Positions 18,337-28,693 of a DNA stretch of 64,000 nt are shown here, piece by piece; the stretch's first letter is position 1; each line of letters opens with the position of its first letter. The translations under genes and the position numbers were made by a program. The notes under the pieces were generated by a model. That model worked only from the letters and a program-made list of their open reading frames with translations. It was not told the DNA's origin and searched no databases. This stretch comes from Vibrio ordalii ATCC 33509 (lineage in GTDB: Bacteria; Pseudomonadota; Gammaproteobacteria; Enterobacterales; Vibrionaceae), in contig AEZC01000217.1 in assembly GCA_000257205.1 (NCBI GenBank), positions 1 through 64,000 of the forward strand. Direction: 5' to 3'.

Positions 18337-19314
18337 CTAACGCGTCATTTTTTTAACGAACACCACAACAAATAGTGCCATAGTAAAACTGCCTAAGAAG
18401 GCTTCCAATGCAGCAATAAATCGCGCAACACCTACTGGAGAGATATCGCCATAACCTAAAGTGGTAAAGGTGACGACACTAAAATAGATCGCGTTGAAAA
18501 ACTCTAATAAGTAAAATGTCCACCCTGTTACATCATCATAGATCGGGTTTGCAGAGGTGGTACCTAAGAAAAAGTAAGCCGTTGCACTGGCCAGAATGAC
18601 AAAAAGCGAAAATAACACCACTCTTAACGGCTCTTCCCCATAACCGCAAAACAAATCAACGGTTTTCGACAACATTCTCTGAAGACTAAACTTGGGCATT
18701 TGGTAACGTCTGAAACGCATCTCTTTTTTAAAAAACGTTCCGGCCATTTCGAACAAGCCTTGCTTTTCACACTGCTTACGAACTCCCCTGCTCACTTCCT
18801 CAGCTTCTTGCCATAGTGCACAAGCCTGCTTGTACTCTCCTTTTTTTAAGGCCACTTTAGCTTCTTGCTCTTGCTTCAACTCCTCTCCCCATTCAATATT
18901 TTCCAACCTAGCGCGAGAAAGATCAGCCCCCAGCAAATTGACTTTTTGCAATTTGGCGCAATGGAGGTTAGCACACACCAACTTGCTCTTCATCAAAGAA
19001 GAACCTCGTAAATCCAAACCAAAAAAGTGAGCATTGGTCAGATCTGCTCGATAAAAATCGGCGTTCCGGCATTGATAACCAGTTTTACGGCCCCGATTGA
19101 CGAGGTTGAGATCGGCTAAATTTGCTTTAGCCAACTGAAATCCATCTAAAGGTTTACCTGAGGCCGCCCATTGTTCAACCTGAGATTTGATGTCGTCATT
19201 ACTTTTATCTATTTTGGGGTCATGCCAATAACAAAGGCCAGACTCACCACTAGGTTGATCACAACACCAACCATCAGGGTTTTTATAGCAGCATAGACCT
19301 GTCTCTGACTTCAT
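18337..19314 (-). CDS. Pentapeptide-repeat / two-helix potassium-channel fusion
   Basis: A 325-aa protein joining unusual modules. The N-terminus is Cys/His-rich (LCCYKNPDGWCCDQ and LCYWHDP, residues 7-33), a possible metal or redox site. A short pentapeptide-repeat beta-helix follows (LAKANLADLNLVNRG, then RADLTNAHFFGLDLRG and SSLMKSKLVCANLHCAKL). A charged helical linker about 150-210 leads to a C-terminal Ion_trans_2 pore: TM1 near 232-250, selectivity filter TTLGYGD (about 286-292), and TM2 ending in KKMTR. It is predicted to form a tetrameric K+-selective inner-membrane channel gated by the cytosolic domain. It is a single-gene unit. Confidence 0.88.
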   Translation of the reverse strand: MKSETGLCCYKNPDGWCCDQPSGESGLCYWHDPKIDKSNDDIKSQVEQWAASGKPLDGFQLAKANLADLNLVNRGRKTGYQCRNADFYRADLTNAHFFGLDLRGSSLMKSKLVCANLHCAKLQKVNLLGADLSRARLENIEWGEELKQEQEAKVALKKGEYKQACALWQEAEEVSRGVRKQCEKQGLFEMAGTFFKKEMRFRRYQMPKFSLQRMLSKTVDLFCGYGEEPLRVVLFSLFVILASATAYFFLGTTSANPIYDDVTGWTFYLLEFFNAIYFSVVTFTTLGYGDISPVGVARFIAALEAFLGSFTMALFVVVFVKKMTR

Positions 19315-19839
19315 TTACCGCCCCTTTTGTTATCGTGATATAAAAATAAGTGTAGGGGCTAGTGATGGTGTTGCCACTCAATTTGATGTTTGACGTTGAT
19401 ATTATGTGAACATTTATACTAACTCTGAATGTGCTCAGAGAACGAGAATGACTACGGTAGTTGATCGTCAATCACAAGCCGCAAAAGAAACAAGCTTTAC
19501 TCACGAAGGGCACATATCTTATGGCGACTCTTCACCTAGGGCTGCACCCTGTATTCCACAAAAAGCATTAAAGTGGCGGTTTGAAGCGCATGGAACCACG
19601 CCGCTTCTTACTAAGATTATCAGTAAGCAAACTTGTACTTAGCCAATCCATGAGCTGAAATTTCAGTCAATTCTTATTAACCCACCAAAAATTTAACATT
19701 TCATTATCATTTGTGTTCTTCATCACGCTAACGATTATTTACTGACAAATAAATTAACAACTGAGTTACAAAAAGATTAATATGTTGCCCACAAAGCAAA
19801 CACAACACTCATCAAAACTACTAAAACAGGGAAATGCAT
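19315..19839. other. Intergenic region before the alanine symporter, no supported gene
   Basis: About 525 bases between divergent genes. The one sizeable frame (19406-19642, +) encodes a low-complexity, family-less peptide with no convincing ribosome site and is not called. I looked for a glycine riboswitch, which precedes some Vibrio AGCS symporter genes, and did not find its conserved elements. The 3' part is AT-rich and likely holds the symporter promoter. Confidence 0.5.
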
Positions 19840-21384
19840 ATGCAGTCATTTGTTGATTTTCTGAATGGAATAATCTGGAGCCCGGCGCTAATTTATTTAT
19901 GCCTTGGTGCGGGTTTATTCTACTCAATTGTGACCCGATTCGTTCAGGTCCGTCACTTTTTTGAAATGTGGCGACTTCTTCTTTCCGGCAAAAGCTCAAC
20001 CAAAGGGATATCCTCTTTCCAAGCTTTGGCCGTTTCACTTTCGGGACGCGTCGGTACGGGTAATATTGCAGGCGTAGCTGCAGCGATTGGTTTTGGTGGC
20101 CCTGGTGCTATTTTCTGGATGTGGGTAGTGGTCTTTTTTGGTGCCGCGACTGCCTATGCCGAATCAACTCTGGCACAGATTTATAAAGAAGAAGATGAAG
20201 GCGAATTCCGTGGTGGTCCTGCTTATTACATCGAAAAAGCGATGGGGCAAAAATGGTATGCATGGATCTTCGCCATTTTCACTATTTTTGCTTGTGGTGT
20301 GCTTTTACCTGGCGTCCAGTCCAACAGTATTGGTAATGCTGTAGAGGCCGCTTTTGGTGCTGGCCCAACCATTGAAACCGCTATCGGTAGCTTCACTTTT
20401 GCTAAAATTTTTACCGGTACCGTAGTGTCGATCATTTTAGCGTTCATCATCTTTGGTGGTGTTAAGCGTATCGCTAACTTCACACAGGTCGTGGTGCCAT
20501 TTATGGCTTTGGCCTATGTGATTACTGCGTTTGTTATCATCCTGCTTAACATCAGTGAAGTACCACGTATTTTTGCTATGATCATTGGTGATGCGTTCAC
20601 ACCAATGGCAGGCATTGGTGCTGCGATTGGTTGGGGGGTAAAACGAGGTGTTTACTCAAACGAAGCAGGCCAAGGTACTGGCCCGCACGCCGCGGCTGCC
20701 GCAAGTGTTGATCACCCAGCTCAGCAAGGTTTAGTGCAAGCATTTTCTATCTACATTGATACTCTGCTGGTCTGTTCCGCAACCGCGTTCATGATTCTGA
20801 TCACTGGTGCTTATAACGTGCACGGCGGCGCAGAAGGTGCATTTTTAGTACAGAACATCGCGGCGGATATTAGTGCCAATGGCCCAGTATTTACTCAAAT
20901 GGCGATTGAGAGCGCACTACCAGGCGTCGGTAAACCTTTTGTTGCGTTTGCTCTGTTCTTCTTCGCCTTTACCACGATTTTGGCATACTACTATATTGCT
21001 GAAACGAACATTGCTTACATTCGCCGCACCTTTAAAGTCGATGGCCTGATGTTTCTGCTTAAAGTAGTGATCGTTGCAACGGTATTCTACGGCACGGTGA
21101 AAACCGCAAACCTTGCTTGGGCAATGGGTGATGTGGGCGTGGGTTTGATGGCATGGTTGAACATTGTCGGGATCTTGATCATCTTCTTTATGGCTAAACC
21201 AGCCATTGCTGCACTCAAAGATTATGAAGAGCAACAAAAACAAGGTGTCGATGAGTATCTTTTCAATCCAGTAAAACTCGGCATTAAAAATGCGACGTAT
21301 TGGGAAGGGAAATATAAACGCAAAACGGGACAAGAACCAACCGTAGAAGAGAGCTCCGTGGGTGTTGAACAACCATCATCCTAA
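19840..21384 (+). CDS. Alanine/glycine:sodium symporter (AGCS family)
   Basis: A 514-aa inner-membrane Na+-coupled transporter of the AGCS family, with about eleven membrane segments. Family motifs are visible: SGRVGTGNIAGVAAAIGFGGPG (about 69-90) and the RGVYSNEAGQGTGPHAAAAA region (near 268-287), which binds substrate and Na+. ATG 19840 is preferred to ATG 19834 because AGGGA at 19828-19832 is then seven bases away. The C-terminal 40 residues are polar and cytosolic. It is followed by a strong terminator and is a single-gene unit; likely substrate alanine or glycine. Confidence 0.93.
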   Translation: MQSFVDFLNGIIWSPALIYLCLGAGLFYSIVTRFVQVRHFFEMWRLLLSGKSSTKGISSFQALAVSLSGRVGTGNIAGVAAAIGFGGPGAIFWMWVVVFFGAATAYAESTLAQIYKEEDEGEFRGGPAYYIEKAMGQKWYAWIFAIFTIFACGVLLPGVQSNSIGNAVEAAFGAGPTIETAIGSFTFAKIFTGTVVSIILAFIIFGGVKRIANFTQVVVPFMALAYVITAFVIILLNISEVPRIFAMIIGDAFTPMAGIGAAIGWGVKRGVYSNEAGQGTGPHAAAAASVDHPAQQGLVQAFSIYIDTLLVCSATAFMILITGAYNVHGGAEGAFLVQNIAADISANGPVFTQMAIESALPGVGKPFVAFALFFFAFTTILAYYYIAETNIAYIRRTFKVDGLMFLLKVVIVATVFYGTVKTANLAWAMGDVGVGLMAWLNIVGILIIFFMAKPAIAALKDYEEQQKQGVDEYLFNPVKLGIKNATYWEGKYKRKTGQEPTVEESSVGVEQPSS

Positions 21385-21428
21385 CGGATTAGCTAAACTC
21401 ATCAGCAAAAAGCATTCAAGGTAAACGC

Positions 21429-21458
21429 AAAAAGGGTTAGCAAACGCTAACCCTTTTT
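21429..21458. terminator. Rho-independent terminator, bidirectional
   Basis: A-tract plus GGGTTAGC (21434-21441) pairs with GCTAACCC (21446-21453) plus a T-tract; the loop is AAAC. It lies between the convergent symporter and acetate-transporter genes and has a T-run in both directions. Confidence 0.92.
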
Positions 21459-21476
21459 CTTTTTCATCAACCCGTA

Positions 21477-22085
21477 TTAGGCTGCGATTTCTTGTGTCGT
21501 CAACTTTTCGACAACAGCGTTTTGCGCTTTCTTTTCACCAATCGGCAAAATAACACGGCCGTATTCGTTATTCAGAACTTGAGCCATTGCAAAATAAATC
21601 GCACTTGCGCCACAGAAGATACCTTCAAAGCCGGCAATCGTGCCGATAAGCTCGCTACCAGTGAAATCACGCGCCGCTAGCAAAGCAAATAGAATGGTCA
21701 GTGAGCCGAATACCACTTGTTTAGCTCGTGGGTAGCACAATGAACCGATAAACATGAAACCAGTGAAAATACCCCACAACGCTAAGTACCAACCCATAAA
21801 ATGAGCAGGGCTTGCTGGTAGTCCCATGTATGGCATGACAATCAGTCCAACCAATGTGAGCCAAAATAGACCGTAAGAGGTGAACGCTGTGGTGCCAAAA
21901 GTGTCACCACGTTTGAAACACATGATACCCACGATGACTTGACTTAAGCCGCCGTAGAAAATACCCATCGCCAAAATCATAGAGTCGATAGGGAAAAAGC
22001 CTGCATTATGGATATTAAGCAGGATAGTCGTCATGCCAAAACCCATTAGGCCTAGCGGCGCTGGATTGGCCAATTTAGTAGACAT
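21477..22085 (-). CDS. Acetate uptake transporter-family protein (GPR1/FUN34/YaaH, SatP-like)
   Basis: A 202-aa inner-membrane protein with six hydrophobic segments. The family signature [14 protein letters not shown] (residues 7-20) is complete, as is the SFGLFW-like SYGLFWLTL. It is expected to import acetate or succinate with protons. ATG 22085 has AAGGT eight bases upstream; the longer frame to 22205 adds residues not found in the family. It ends at the shared terminator. The glyoxylate-shunt operon needed for growth on acetate is also in this window (55.3-58.5 kb) but is not adjacent. Confidence 0.9.
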   Translation of the reverse strand: MSTKLANPAPLGLMGFGMTTILLNIHNAGFFPIDSMILAMGIFYGGLSQVIVGIMCFKRGDTFGTTAFTSYGLFWLTLVGLIVMPYMGLPASPAHFMGWYLALWGIFTGFMFIGSLCYPRAKQVVFGSLTILFALLAARDFTGSELIGTIAGFEGIFCGASAIYFAMAQVLNNEYGRVILPIGEKKAQNAVVEKLTTQEIAA

Positions 22086-22264
22086 TCGCGAGTACCTTAA
22101 AAAATGTTGATAAAAATTACGCGCGGATTTTAGTGGAGTAACACACAAAATGGAAAGAACGTTAACGGAAACTAAGATTGTAAATTTAGCTACTTGATTG
22201 TTCAAAAATAGAACAGCACGACCTAAATCGATCGTGCTGATATTTTTCTACCGAACATCACTCT

Positions 22265-23953
22265 CTATTGACAGTTTATTTCATCCCAAAACCAGTTACT
22301 TTGCGTGGGTGATTCCCATACTCCGGGGTTATTTTTAGCCATAAAACACTTTCCATTATGCGTAATTTTATCGCCATTTTTTGCAACAGTAACCCCTGCA
22401 ACCCAGCTTGAAAAATCACTTCTTGGTGGCGTCGGCTCTGATGTGACGGGCGGTTCTGGCTCATTGACGACTGGCGGAGGCTCAACAGGGTCAGGCGTTG
22501 TGGGCGCTGTTGGTTCACCTGTAATAAGCTTCCAAGGATCACCTTGAGTGGGTTCATTACCTTGTGACCACCACTTAGCTTCATAAGTAGCGTCTTTATA
22601 GCTCACCTTATCGCCCGTGTTATATACCTTTGTCGCTTCCCAGCCGACGATGCCATCCACTGGCGGCTCTGGTGGCGTACCGGGATCAATCGCATCCACA
22701 ACACGCACTTGTGGCCAGCTTGAATGTGAACCATAAAAGTTAGTCACACACTTTTCGTAATCACCAGCCACAAGGGCTGAATACGCGGTTTGGAAACCAA
22801 CCAGTTCACATTCAAACGAGTAGCCACCTGGCCGATCAGAGTAATATTTCCAATTACCATCCCAGTTGGTATACAGCACATCTGTCGCACCGTTCAAATT
22901 TAAGCTGCCGTAAGGTGTTTGCTGCCAACAGGTGTTCTTTTCATCTGACTCAATCGGTATTTGATAATGATCCGCTAGCCATTCCCAGTAGCGAATGCGA
23001 TTAACCGGTTGACCTTTATCCTTATTCTGTTCACCGCACTCAATGCCGACATTGATAACGTTAATTGTGGTGCCAAAACCATAGCCAATACCAGCATCGC
23101 TTTCACGTTGCGAAGGTGTCCATGTACGGTCAATTACGTGCAACATTGCCGGTTTCGGTGCTTGAGGTGTTAAGAAGAACCAAATCGCTGAGGCTAAATT
23201 CAACCAAGAATCTGCTACTAATCCGGGGTTATTGAGCAGTACTTTGGCATCACCATCAAACATCACTTCAGAAAAAGCGCCATAGTTGAAATGGTAAGAG
23301 AGCTGCTTCGCGCCTCGACCAAAATACCCTTGCCCGGCGGCGCACGGCCAACGAGCATTTTGCCAATCATTTTGGCCACAACCGGTTGTATAGCCACTTT
23401 GCCCTTCAGACCACCCCATTTCACGTACATGAACCAGTGCTTGCTGCCACTCTTCAATCCCATTAGGGTTATCAGATACGTTGTCTTTCGCAATGTGGCC
23501 ACCCGTTTCTTGTGAGAAATGAGCAAAAGCCGTCACGATGGATTTTTTACAAATTGCGTCTGAATCTCGGCCATCCGTATATTCGCCACAAAACGCGGGG
23601 AATTTGCCTATTGCCCGTAAGAAGCGCGTATAGGTGTATTCGGGAGCCGCCATTTGAGTTAAGAAATCCCACTCGTACTGTGGAAATACCCGTTCAACAC
23701 GCTTGACGTTTTCAGGGTTAGAACTTAACCCCGGTACTATTGCTTCAACAATCGCATTCGAACGCGTTTCTAGTGCTTCCGACCAAATAGCATACATAGG
23801 ATCCGCTGTTTTGGCTTTTTCTGCCGCTTGTAGCTCTACTTTAGAGACAATATAACCCGCGGAATTTTCAGGGTCAGGTAAGATATTTAACGCGTAACTG
23901 TTTGCGGCTAAAACACTGCTAATCAGCACGGCTAAATGCTTTGTTTTCAACAT
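22265..23953 (-). CDS. Secreted GH19 chitinase with two C-terminal chitin-binding modules
   Basis: A 562-aa exported enzyme that hydrolyses chitin beta-1,4 bonds. Residues 1-21 are a signal peptide ending at SYA. The GH19 catalytic domain spans about 60-410: FAHFSQETGGH holds the general-acid Glu, GRGAKQLSYHFNYG is the family signature, and NPGLVADSW follows. A CBM5/12 module about 437-480 has the AKWWSQG motif. A Pro/Glu-rich linker (EPPPVVNEPEPPVTSEP) leads to a second, shorter chitin-binding-like module (SWVAGVTVAKNGDKITHNG to the end) with Cys residues. It is a single-gene unit, typical of marine vibrios that feed on chitin. Confidence 0.94.
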   Translation of the reverse strand: MLKTKHLAVLISSVLAANSYALNILPDPENSAGYIVSKVELQAAEKAKTADPMYAIWSEALETRSNAIVEAIVPGLSSNPENVKRVERVFPQYEWDFLTQMAAPEYTYTRFLRAIGKFPAFCGEYTDGRDSDAICKKSIVTAFAHFSQETGGHIAKDNVSDNPNGIEEWQQALVHVREMGWSEGQSGYTTGCGQNDWQNARWPCAAGQGYFGRGAKQLSYHFNYGAFSEVMFDGDAKVLLNNPGLVADSWLNLASAIWFFLTPQAPKPAMLHVIDRTWTPSQRESDAGIGYGFGTTINVINVGIECGEQNKDKGQPVNRIRYWEWLADHYQIPIESDEKNTCWQQTPYGSLNLNGATDVLYTNWDGNWKYYSDRPGGYSFECELVGFQTAYSALVAGDYEKCVTNFYGSHSSWPQVRVVDAIDPGTPPEPPVDGIVGWEATKVYNTGDKVSYKDATYEAKWWSQGNEPTQGDPWKLITGEPTAPTTPDPVEPPPVVNEPEPPVTSEPTPPRSDFSSWVAGVTVAKNGDKITHNGKCFMAKNNPGVWESPTQSNWFWDEINCQ

Positions 23954-24233
23954 ATCAATCCCTTATTTTTTGCTTAGTGGGTACCGCAAAATAGTATGGA
24001 TAGTTGAGTCATTGTGGATAGTGAAACTTATCAATTAAATGTCAAAATGCGAGTAGTTTCATCATGATGTAAACCAATTATCGTACGGCGACATTGCCCT
24101 TTGAAGGCGAGTCGATAAATATGAAAAAGCTGCAAAAAAGTTTGAGGATTTTAGAGTCTAATCTATTTTCCATCAGGTTAAGTGAACAACCAATGTCTCA
24201 AATTTCTCAAACATCATCGCATCGGCAATGGCT

Positions 24234-25091
24234 TTAGCGCACATGAACGTGGCCTGTAAAAAAGTGATGAACTGGGCCGCGACCTTGGCCAACATCCAGC
24301 TCATCGGCATGGCCAATGGCTTGCGAGATATACTGTTTAGCCAAATACACGGATTTGTGCAGGTTATTTCCCTGAGCAAGGTAAGAAGCGATTGCAGAAG
24401 AGAGCGTGCAACCCGTCCCATGGGTATTTGGGGTTGGAAAACGCTTCGCACTGAGTAATTCTGACGAATATTTCATGATCAAAAGATCATTGCTGTTTTC
24501 AGCGTGTTCTAAATGCCCACCTTTTAGCAACACCGCCTTTGCACCCAACGCTCGTAAATCAGCCACCATGTCGTTCATTTCTGCTTCAGATTGAGGAACC
24601 GGCTTGCCAGTAAGTACTGCTCCCTCAAATAAATTGGGGGTAATGATGTCAGCCAAAGGGATCAACGTTTCTTTTAATGTGCTGATTGCCGATTGCTCAA
24701 GTAATAAATCACCACTGGTCGCCACCATTACGGGGTCTATCACAAGGCTCTTGGGTTGGTATTGCTGCATTTTTTTGGCAACGATCTTGATGATACCGGC
24801 ATCGGCTAGCATGCCAATTTTAACGGCCACGATCTTCAAGTCGCTAAAGACAGCATCTAACTGGCTTTCGATGTGATCAAGTGGAATGGGGAAAATGGCA
24901 GAAACGCCTTGAGTATTTTGTGAGGTAATGGCGGTAATAACGGAACACGCGAAACTGCCGGTTGCCGATATCGCTTTGATGTCGGCTTGAATGCCTGCCC
25001 CTCCACCGCTGTCAGACCCTGCGATAGTGAGTACAACAGGTATGTTTAATCGCGTCGTTTCTTGTGTGTGTTTCTGTATTGATTGTACCAT
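24234..25091 (-). CDS. thiD: Hydroxymethylpyrimidine / phosphomethylpyrimidine kinase
   Basis: A 285-aa ribokinase-fold kinase that phosphorylates HMP to HMP-PP for thiamin synthesis. The N-terminal VLTIAGSDSGGGAGIQADIK (about 20-39) binds substrate, and the C-terminal TPNTHGTGCTLSSAIA holds the anion hole and catalytic Asp/Cys region of the family. GGAG is seven bases before ATG 25091. A TPP riboswitch lies 113 bases upstream, so expression should fall when thiamin pyrophosphate is plentiful. No other thi gene is adjacent, which suggests salvage of HMP. The C-terminal tail (VHHFFTGHVHVR) is slightly extended. Confidence 0.94.
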   Translation of the reverse strand: MVQSIQKHTQETTRLNIPVVLTIAGSDSGGGAGIQADIKAISATGSFACSVITAITSQNTQGVSAIFPIPLDHIESQLDAVFSDLKIVAVKIGMLADAGIIKIVAKKMQQYQPKSLVIDPVMVATSGDLLLEQSAISTLKETLIPLADIITPNLFEGAVLTGKPVPQSEAEMNDMVADLRALGAKAVLLKGGHLEHAENSNDLLIMKYSSELLSAKRFPTPNTHGTGCTLSSAIASYLAQGNNLHKSVYLAKQYISQAIGHADELDVGQGRGPVHHFFTGHVHVR

Positions 25092-25203
25092 GGTCGCTCC
25101 TATGACAAGACATACAGGAACTGACTTTGACCGTGGTTTGGAAAGTTCGGTAATCGAATTTACAAAGGTTAGCCGTTGTTATTCGGCTCGTGACAAAGTG
25201 CTC

Positions 25204-25294
25204 ATAGTTCCCTACGTCAGTATTAACTGAATCAGGTTCGACGGGTCTCGAATTTCGATCTCAGCCGATGCAGAATCTGCATCGGCTCCCCGAC
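25204..25294 (-). promoter_or_regulatory. TPP riboswitch (THI element)
   Basis: Read on the minus strand: GGGGAGCC, a variable stem (GATGCAGATTCTGCATC), CTGAGA, then GAGACCCGTCGAACCTGAT, then AGTTAATACTGACGTAGGGAA. The order and bases of CUGAGA, ACCCGUCGAACCUGAU and GCGUAGGGAA-type elements are those of the thiamin-pyrophosphate aptamer. It sits upstream of thiD. The P3 extension is a perfect palindrome. Confidence 0.95.
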
Positions 25295-25350
25295 TATTTC
25301 GCAGCAATCATAACAGGGCACTCACCGAAAGAGTACGCTTTTTTGGAGGA

Positions 25351-26904
25351 TTATTCCCACTCAATCGTTGCTGGTGGCTTACCTGAAATATCGTAAACCA
25401 CACGAGAAATACCATTCACTTCATTGATGATACGGTTAGAAACCTTACCCAAGAACTCATAAGGCAGGTGCGCCCAATGTGCTGTCATAAAGTCAATGGT
25501 TTCCACAGCGCGTAGTGATACAACCCAATCGTATTTACGTCCATCACCCATAACGCCTACTGAACGAACAGGTAAGAAAACCGTGAAAGCTTGTGACACT
25601 TTGTTATACAGATCAGCGGCATGCAGCTCTTCAATGAAAATAGCATCGGCGCGGCGCAGCAAATCACAGTACTCTTTATTCACTTCGCCCAACACGCGTA
25701 CGCCAAGGCCAGGACCAGGGAACGGATGGCGGTAAAGCATGTTGTAAGGCAGACCAAGCTCTAGGCCAATCTTGCGTACTTCATCTTTGAAAAGCTCACG
25801 CAGTGGTTCAACCAATCCCATTTCCATATCATCAGGCAAACCGCCAACGTTATGGTGAGATTTAATCACGTGCGCTTTGCCTGTTTTAGAGGCGGCCGAT
25901 TCAATCACATCTGGGTAAATCGTGCCTTGCGCGAGCCATTTTGCATTTTTCAATTTCTTTGACTCTTCATCGAAGATATCAACAAACACATGGCCAATAA
26001 TTTTGCGTTTCGCTTCCGGATCAGACTCACCTTGCAGTGCGTTGAGGAAACGATCTTCTGCATTAACATGAATGATGTTTAAGCCAAATTTGTTGCCAAA
26101 CATATCCATTACTTGCTGAGCTTCATTCAGACGCAATAAGCCGTTATCAACGAACACACAGGTTAATTTATCACCAATCGCTCGGTGAGCCAGCATCGCC
26201 ACAACTGACGAATCTACACCACCCGATAGGCCAAGGATCACTTCATCGTCGCCGACTTGCTCTTTAATACGAGCAACCGCATCTTCGATGATAGACTCAG
26301 CCGTCCATAGACGCTCACAACCACAAACATTGAGAACGAAATTCTCAAGCATTTTTAGACCGTTTTTGGTGTGCGTGACTTCTGGGTGAAACTGCACGCC
26401 ATAATATTTTTTCTCTTCATTCGCCATTGCCGCATAAGGGCAAGTTTCCGTTTGCGCTGTTTTGACAAAATCAGCCGGAATTTGCACCACTTTATCACCG
26501 TGGCTCATCCAAACATCTTGCGTTAGCTCAAGGTCGCTAAACAGGGCCGATTCACCCATTAACTGTACGGCTGCATAACCAAATTCACGTTCCTCAGAAC
26601 TGGCCACTTTTCCGCCCAACTGTTCAGCCATGGTTTGCATGCCATAACAAACACCAAATACAGGCACACCAGAGTCAAACACATATTGTGGCGCACGCGG
26701 AGAGTTGGCTTCAGTCACGCTTTCAGGGCCACCAGAAAGAATAATGCCATCTGGGTTGAATTCACGGATGTCCGCCTCTTCAACATCCCAGCTCCACAGC
26801 TCACAATAAACACCGATTTCGCGAACACGGCGGGCAACCAGTTGTGTGTACTGAGAGCCGAAATCTAAGATCAGAATACGTTGGTCATGGATATCTTTAG
26901 TCAT
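25351..26904 (-). CDS. guaA: GMP synthase (glutamine-hydrolysing)
   Basis: A 517-aa enzyme converting XMP to GMP using glutamine and ATP. The N-terminal class I amidotransferase has nucleophile Cys86 in GVCYGMQ and the [11 protein letters not shown]is/Glu pair. The ATP-pyrophosphatase loop LSGGVDSS (about 228-235) and the C-terminal GMP-synthetase dimerisation domain ([15 protein letters not shown] to IEWE) follow. It is downstream of guaB on the same strand with a 95-base gap that holds a stem-loop and a 15-bp duplication. Full family length. Confidence 0.98.
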   Translation of the reverse strand: MTKDIHDQRILILDFGSQYTQLVARRVREIGVYCELWSWDVEEADIREFNPDGIILSGGPESVTEANSPRAPQYVFDSGVPVFGVCYGMQTMAEQLGGKVASSEEREFGYAAVQLMGESALFSDLELTQDVWMSHGDKVVQIPADFVKTAQTETCPYAAMANEEKKYYGVQFHPEVTHTKNGLKMLENFVLNVCGCERLWTAESIIEDAVARIKEQVGDDEVILGLSGGVDSSVVAMLAHRAIGDKLTCVFVDNGLLRLNEAQQVMDMFGNKFGLNIIHVNAEDRFLNALQGESDPEAKRKIIGHVFVDIFDEESKKLKNAKWLAQGTIYPDVIESAASKTGKAHVIKSHHNVGGLPDDMEMGLVEPLRELFKDEVRKIGLELGLPYNMLYRHPFPGPGLGVRVLGEVNKEYCDLLRRADAIFIEELHAADLYNKVSQAFTVFLPVRSVGVMGDGRKYDWVVSLRAVETIDFMTAHWAHLPYEFLGKVSNRIINEVNGISRVVYDISGKPPATIEWE

Positions 26905-26937
26905 TTAAGGTCAATCTCAATCATTAATGTAGTGGAT

Positions 26938-26956
26938 GGGGAGCATCGCGCTCCCC
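26938..26956 (-). repeat. Intercistronic stem-loop between guaB and guaA
   Basis: GGGGAGC (26938-26944) pairs with GCTCCCC (26950-26956) around ATCGC. No U-run follows in the direction of transcription, so it is not a typical terminator. It could modulate the guaB:guaA ratio. Confidence 0.65.
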
Positions 26957-26986
26957 TAAGCTTCAATCTATTAAGCTTCAATCTAT
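26957..26986. repeat. 15-bp perfect tandem duplication in the guaB-guaA gap
   Basis: TAAGCTTCAATCTAT occurs twice head to tail with no mismatch, directly next to the intercistronic stem-loop. It looks like a recent slippage duplication. Confidence 0.9.
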
Positions 26987-26999
26987 TCGTGGTTCGTCA

Positions 27000-28463
27000 T
27001 TAACCCAAGCGGTAGTTTGGCGCTTCTTTGGTAATTTGAACGTCGTGCACGTGTGACTCTTTCATACCTGCACCAGAGATACGAACAAACTCGGCTTTAG
27101 TGCGCAGATCTTCGATGGTGGCAGAACCGGTTAGACCCATGCTTGAGCGTAAACCACCCATTTGTTGATGGACGATCTCTTTTAGACGGCCTCGATAAGC
27201 GATACGGCCTTCGATCCCTTCAGGTACAAGCTTGTCAGCTGCATTGTCAGATTGGAAATAACGATCAGAAGAGCCTTGAGACATTGCCCCCAGCGAGCCC
27301 ATACCTCGGTAAGCTTTATATGAACGACCTTGGAACAAAATAACTTCACCAGGAGCTTCTTCAGTACCCGCAAACATGGAGCCGACCATCACGCAAGATG
27401 CACCAGCAGCAATCGCTTTACAAATATCGCCAGAAAAGCGAATACCGCCATCAGCAATCACAGGAATACCGTATTGATCAGCCACTTCAACTGCATCAGA
27501 AATCGCCGTAATTTGAGGAACACCAACGCCCGTAACAATACGCGTTGTGCAGATTGAGCCAGGGCCAATACCCACTTTGACCGCGCTTACGCCCGCGTCA
27601 ATTAGAGCTTTCGCACCGGCACCCGTTGCAACATTACCGCCGATAATATCGAGATCAGGATAAGCGGCGCGCGTTTCACGAATACGGTTAAGTACACCTT
27701 CTGAATGGCCATGAGAAGAGTCAATCAATAGAACATCCACTCCCGCTTCCACTAATGCTTTTACGCGCTCTTCATTGCCAGCACCGGCACCAACAGCCGC
27801 ACCAACACGTAAACGCCCTTGTTCATCTTTACAAGCATTCGGTTTGCGTTCTGCTTTATGGAAATCTTTCGCGGTGATCATACCAGTCAGTTTGAATTCA
27901 TCATTCACTACCAAGACTTTTTCAACACGCGCTTTGTGCATGCGCTCTTGTACATCCTGACGAGATGCGCCCTCTTTAACTGTGGCTAAGCGATCTTTTG
28001 GTGTCATGACTGCTTCAACTTTTTTTGTTAAATCAGTAACAAAGCGAATATCGCGGCCGGTGATGATACCGACAAGCTCATTGTGATCGCTCACCACAGG
28101 GAAACCGGCAAAACCATGTTTCTCTGTCAAAGCAATCACATCTTGAATGGTTGCATCAGGGCGAACTGTTACTGGCGCAGTGACTACACCCGCTTCAAAA
28201 ATTTTGACAAGACGGACTTGTTCAGCCTGCTCTTCAATGGGCATATTTTTGTGGATAAAACCAATACCACCCTCTTGGGCAAGAGCGATCGCAAGGCGAG
28301 CCTCTGTCACTGTATCCATAGAAGCTGAGATCATCGGAATGTTCAGTGCGATATTTTTGGTCAGCTGAGTATGGAGATCGGCTGTGTTTGGGAGAACGGT
28401 GGAGTGTGCTGGTACGAGAAGAACATCATCGAATGTCAGCGCTTCTTTGGCAATTCTTAGCAT
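27000..28463 (-). CDS. guaB: Inosine-5'-monophosphate dehydrogenase
   Basis: A 487-aa NAD-dependent enzyme converting IMP to XMP, the first step to guanine nucleotides. Catalytic Cys is in [15 protein letters not shown]; the two CBS modules are at about 93-205 ([27 protein letters not shown]). The flap region with Arg-Tyr is in the [12 protein letters not shown] segment. ATG 28463 ([14 protein letters not shown]) matches the family start. It leads the guaBA operon. Confidence 0.98.
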   Translation of the reverse strand: MLRIAKEALTFDDVLLVPAHSTVLPNTADLHTQLTKNIALNIPMISASMDTVTEARLAIALAQEGGIGFIHKNMPIEEQAEQVRLVKIFEAGVVTAPVTVRPDATIQDVIALTEKHGFAGFPVVSDHNELVGIITGRDIRFVTDLTKKVEAVMTPKDRLATVKEGASRQDVQERMHKARVEKVLVVNDEFKLTGMITAKDFHKAERKPNACKDEQGRLRVGAAVGAGAGNEERVKALVEAGVDVLLIDSSHGHSEGVLNRIRETRAAYPDLDIIGGNVATGAGAKALIDAGVSAVKVGIGPGSICTTRIVTGVGVPQITAISDAVEVADQYGIPVIADGGIRFSGDICKAIAAGASCVMVGSMFAGTEEAPGEVILFQGRSYKAYRGMGSLGAMSQGSSDRYFQSDNAADKLVPEGIEGRIAYRGRLKEIVHQQMGGLRSSMGLTGSATIEDLRTKAEFVRISGAGMKESHVHDVQITKEAPNYRLG

Positions 28464-28693
28464 TTGCAATATCTCACAATTAAGAGGAGTGAATAAAAGG
28501 TAAATCCAAGTTGTCTCAATTTGCCCTAATACACAATGAACAGGATAAATCGATTTGGATTTGATATTGCGGTCGGATTATACGCCCGAGGTAATCGCTT
28601 GACCACTCATTTTTTCATTTTTAATTTGCATTCCAACCCTTGATATGTATTATATTGCCGCTAATTTCCATACCCTCGTCTAGGGGATTAGCC

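Noticed and set aside
19406..19642. 78-aa plus-strand frame before the alanine symporter
   Set aside because: No family resemblance, poor ribosome site and composition unlike neighbours; probably chance.
19315..19839. Glycine riboswitch upstream of the AGCS symporter
   Set aside because: The conserved tandem-aptamer elements are not visible in this interval.
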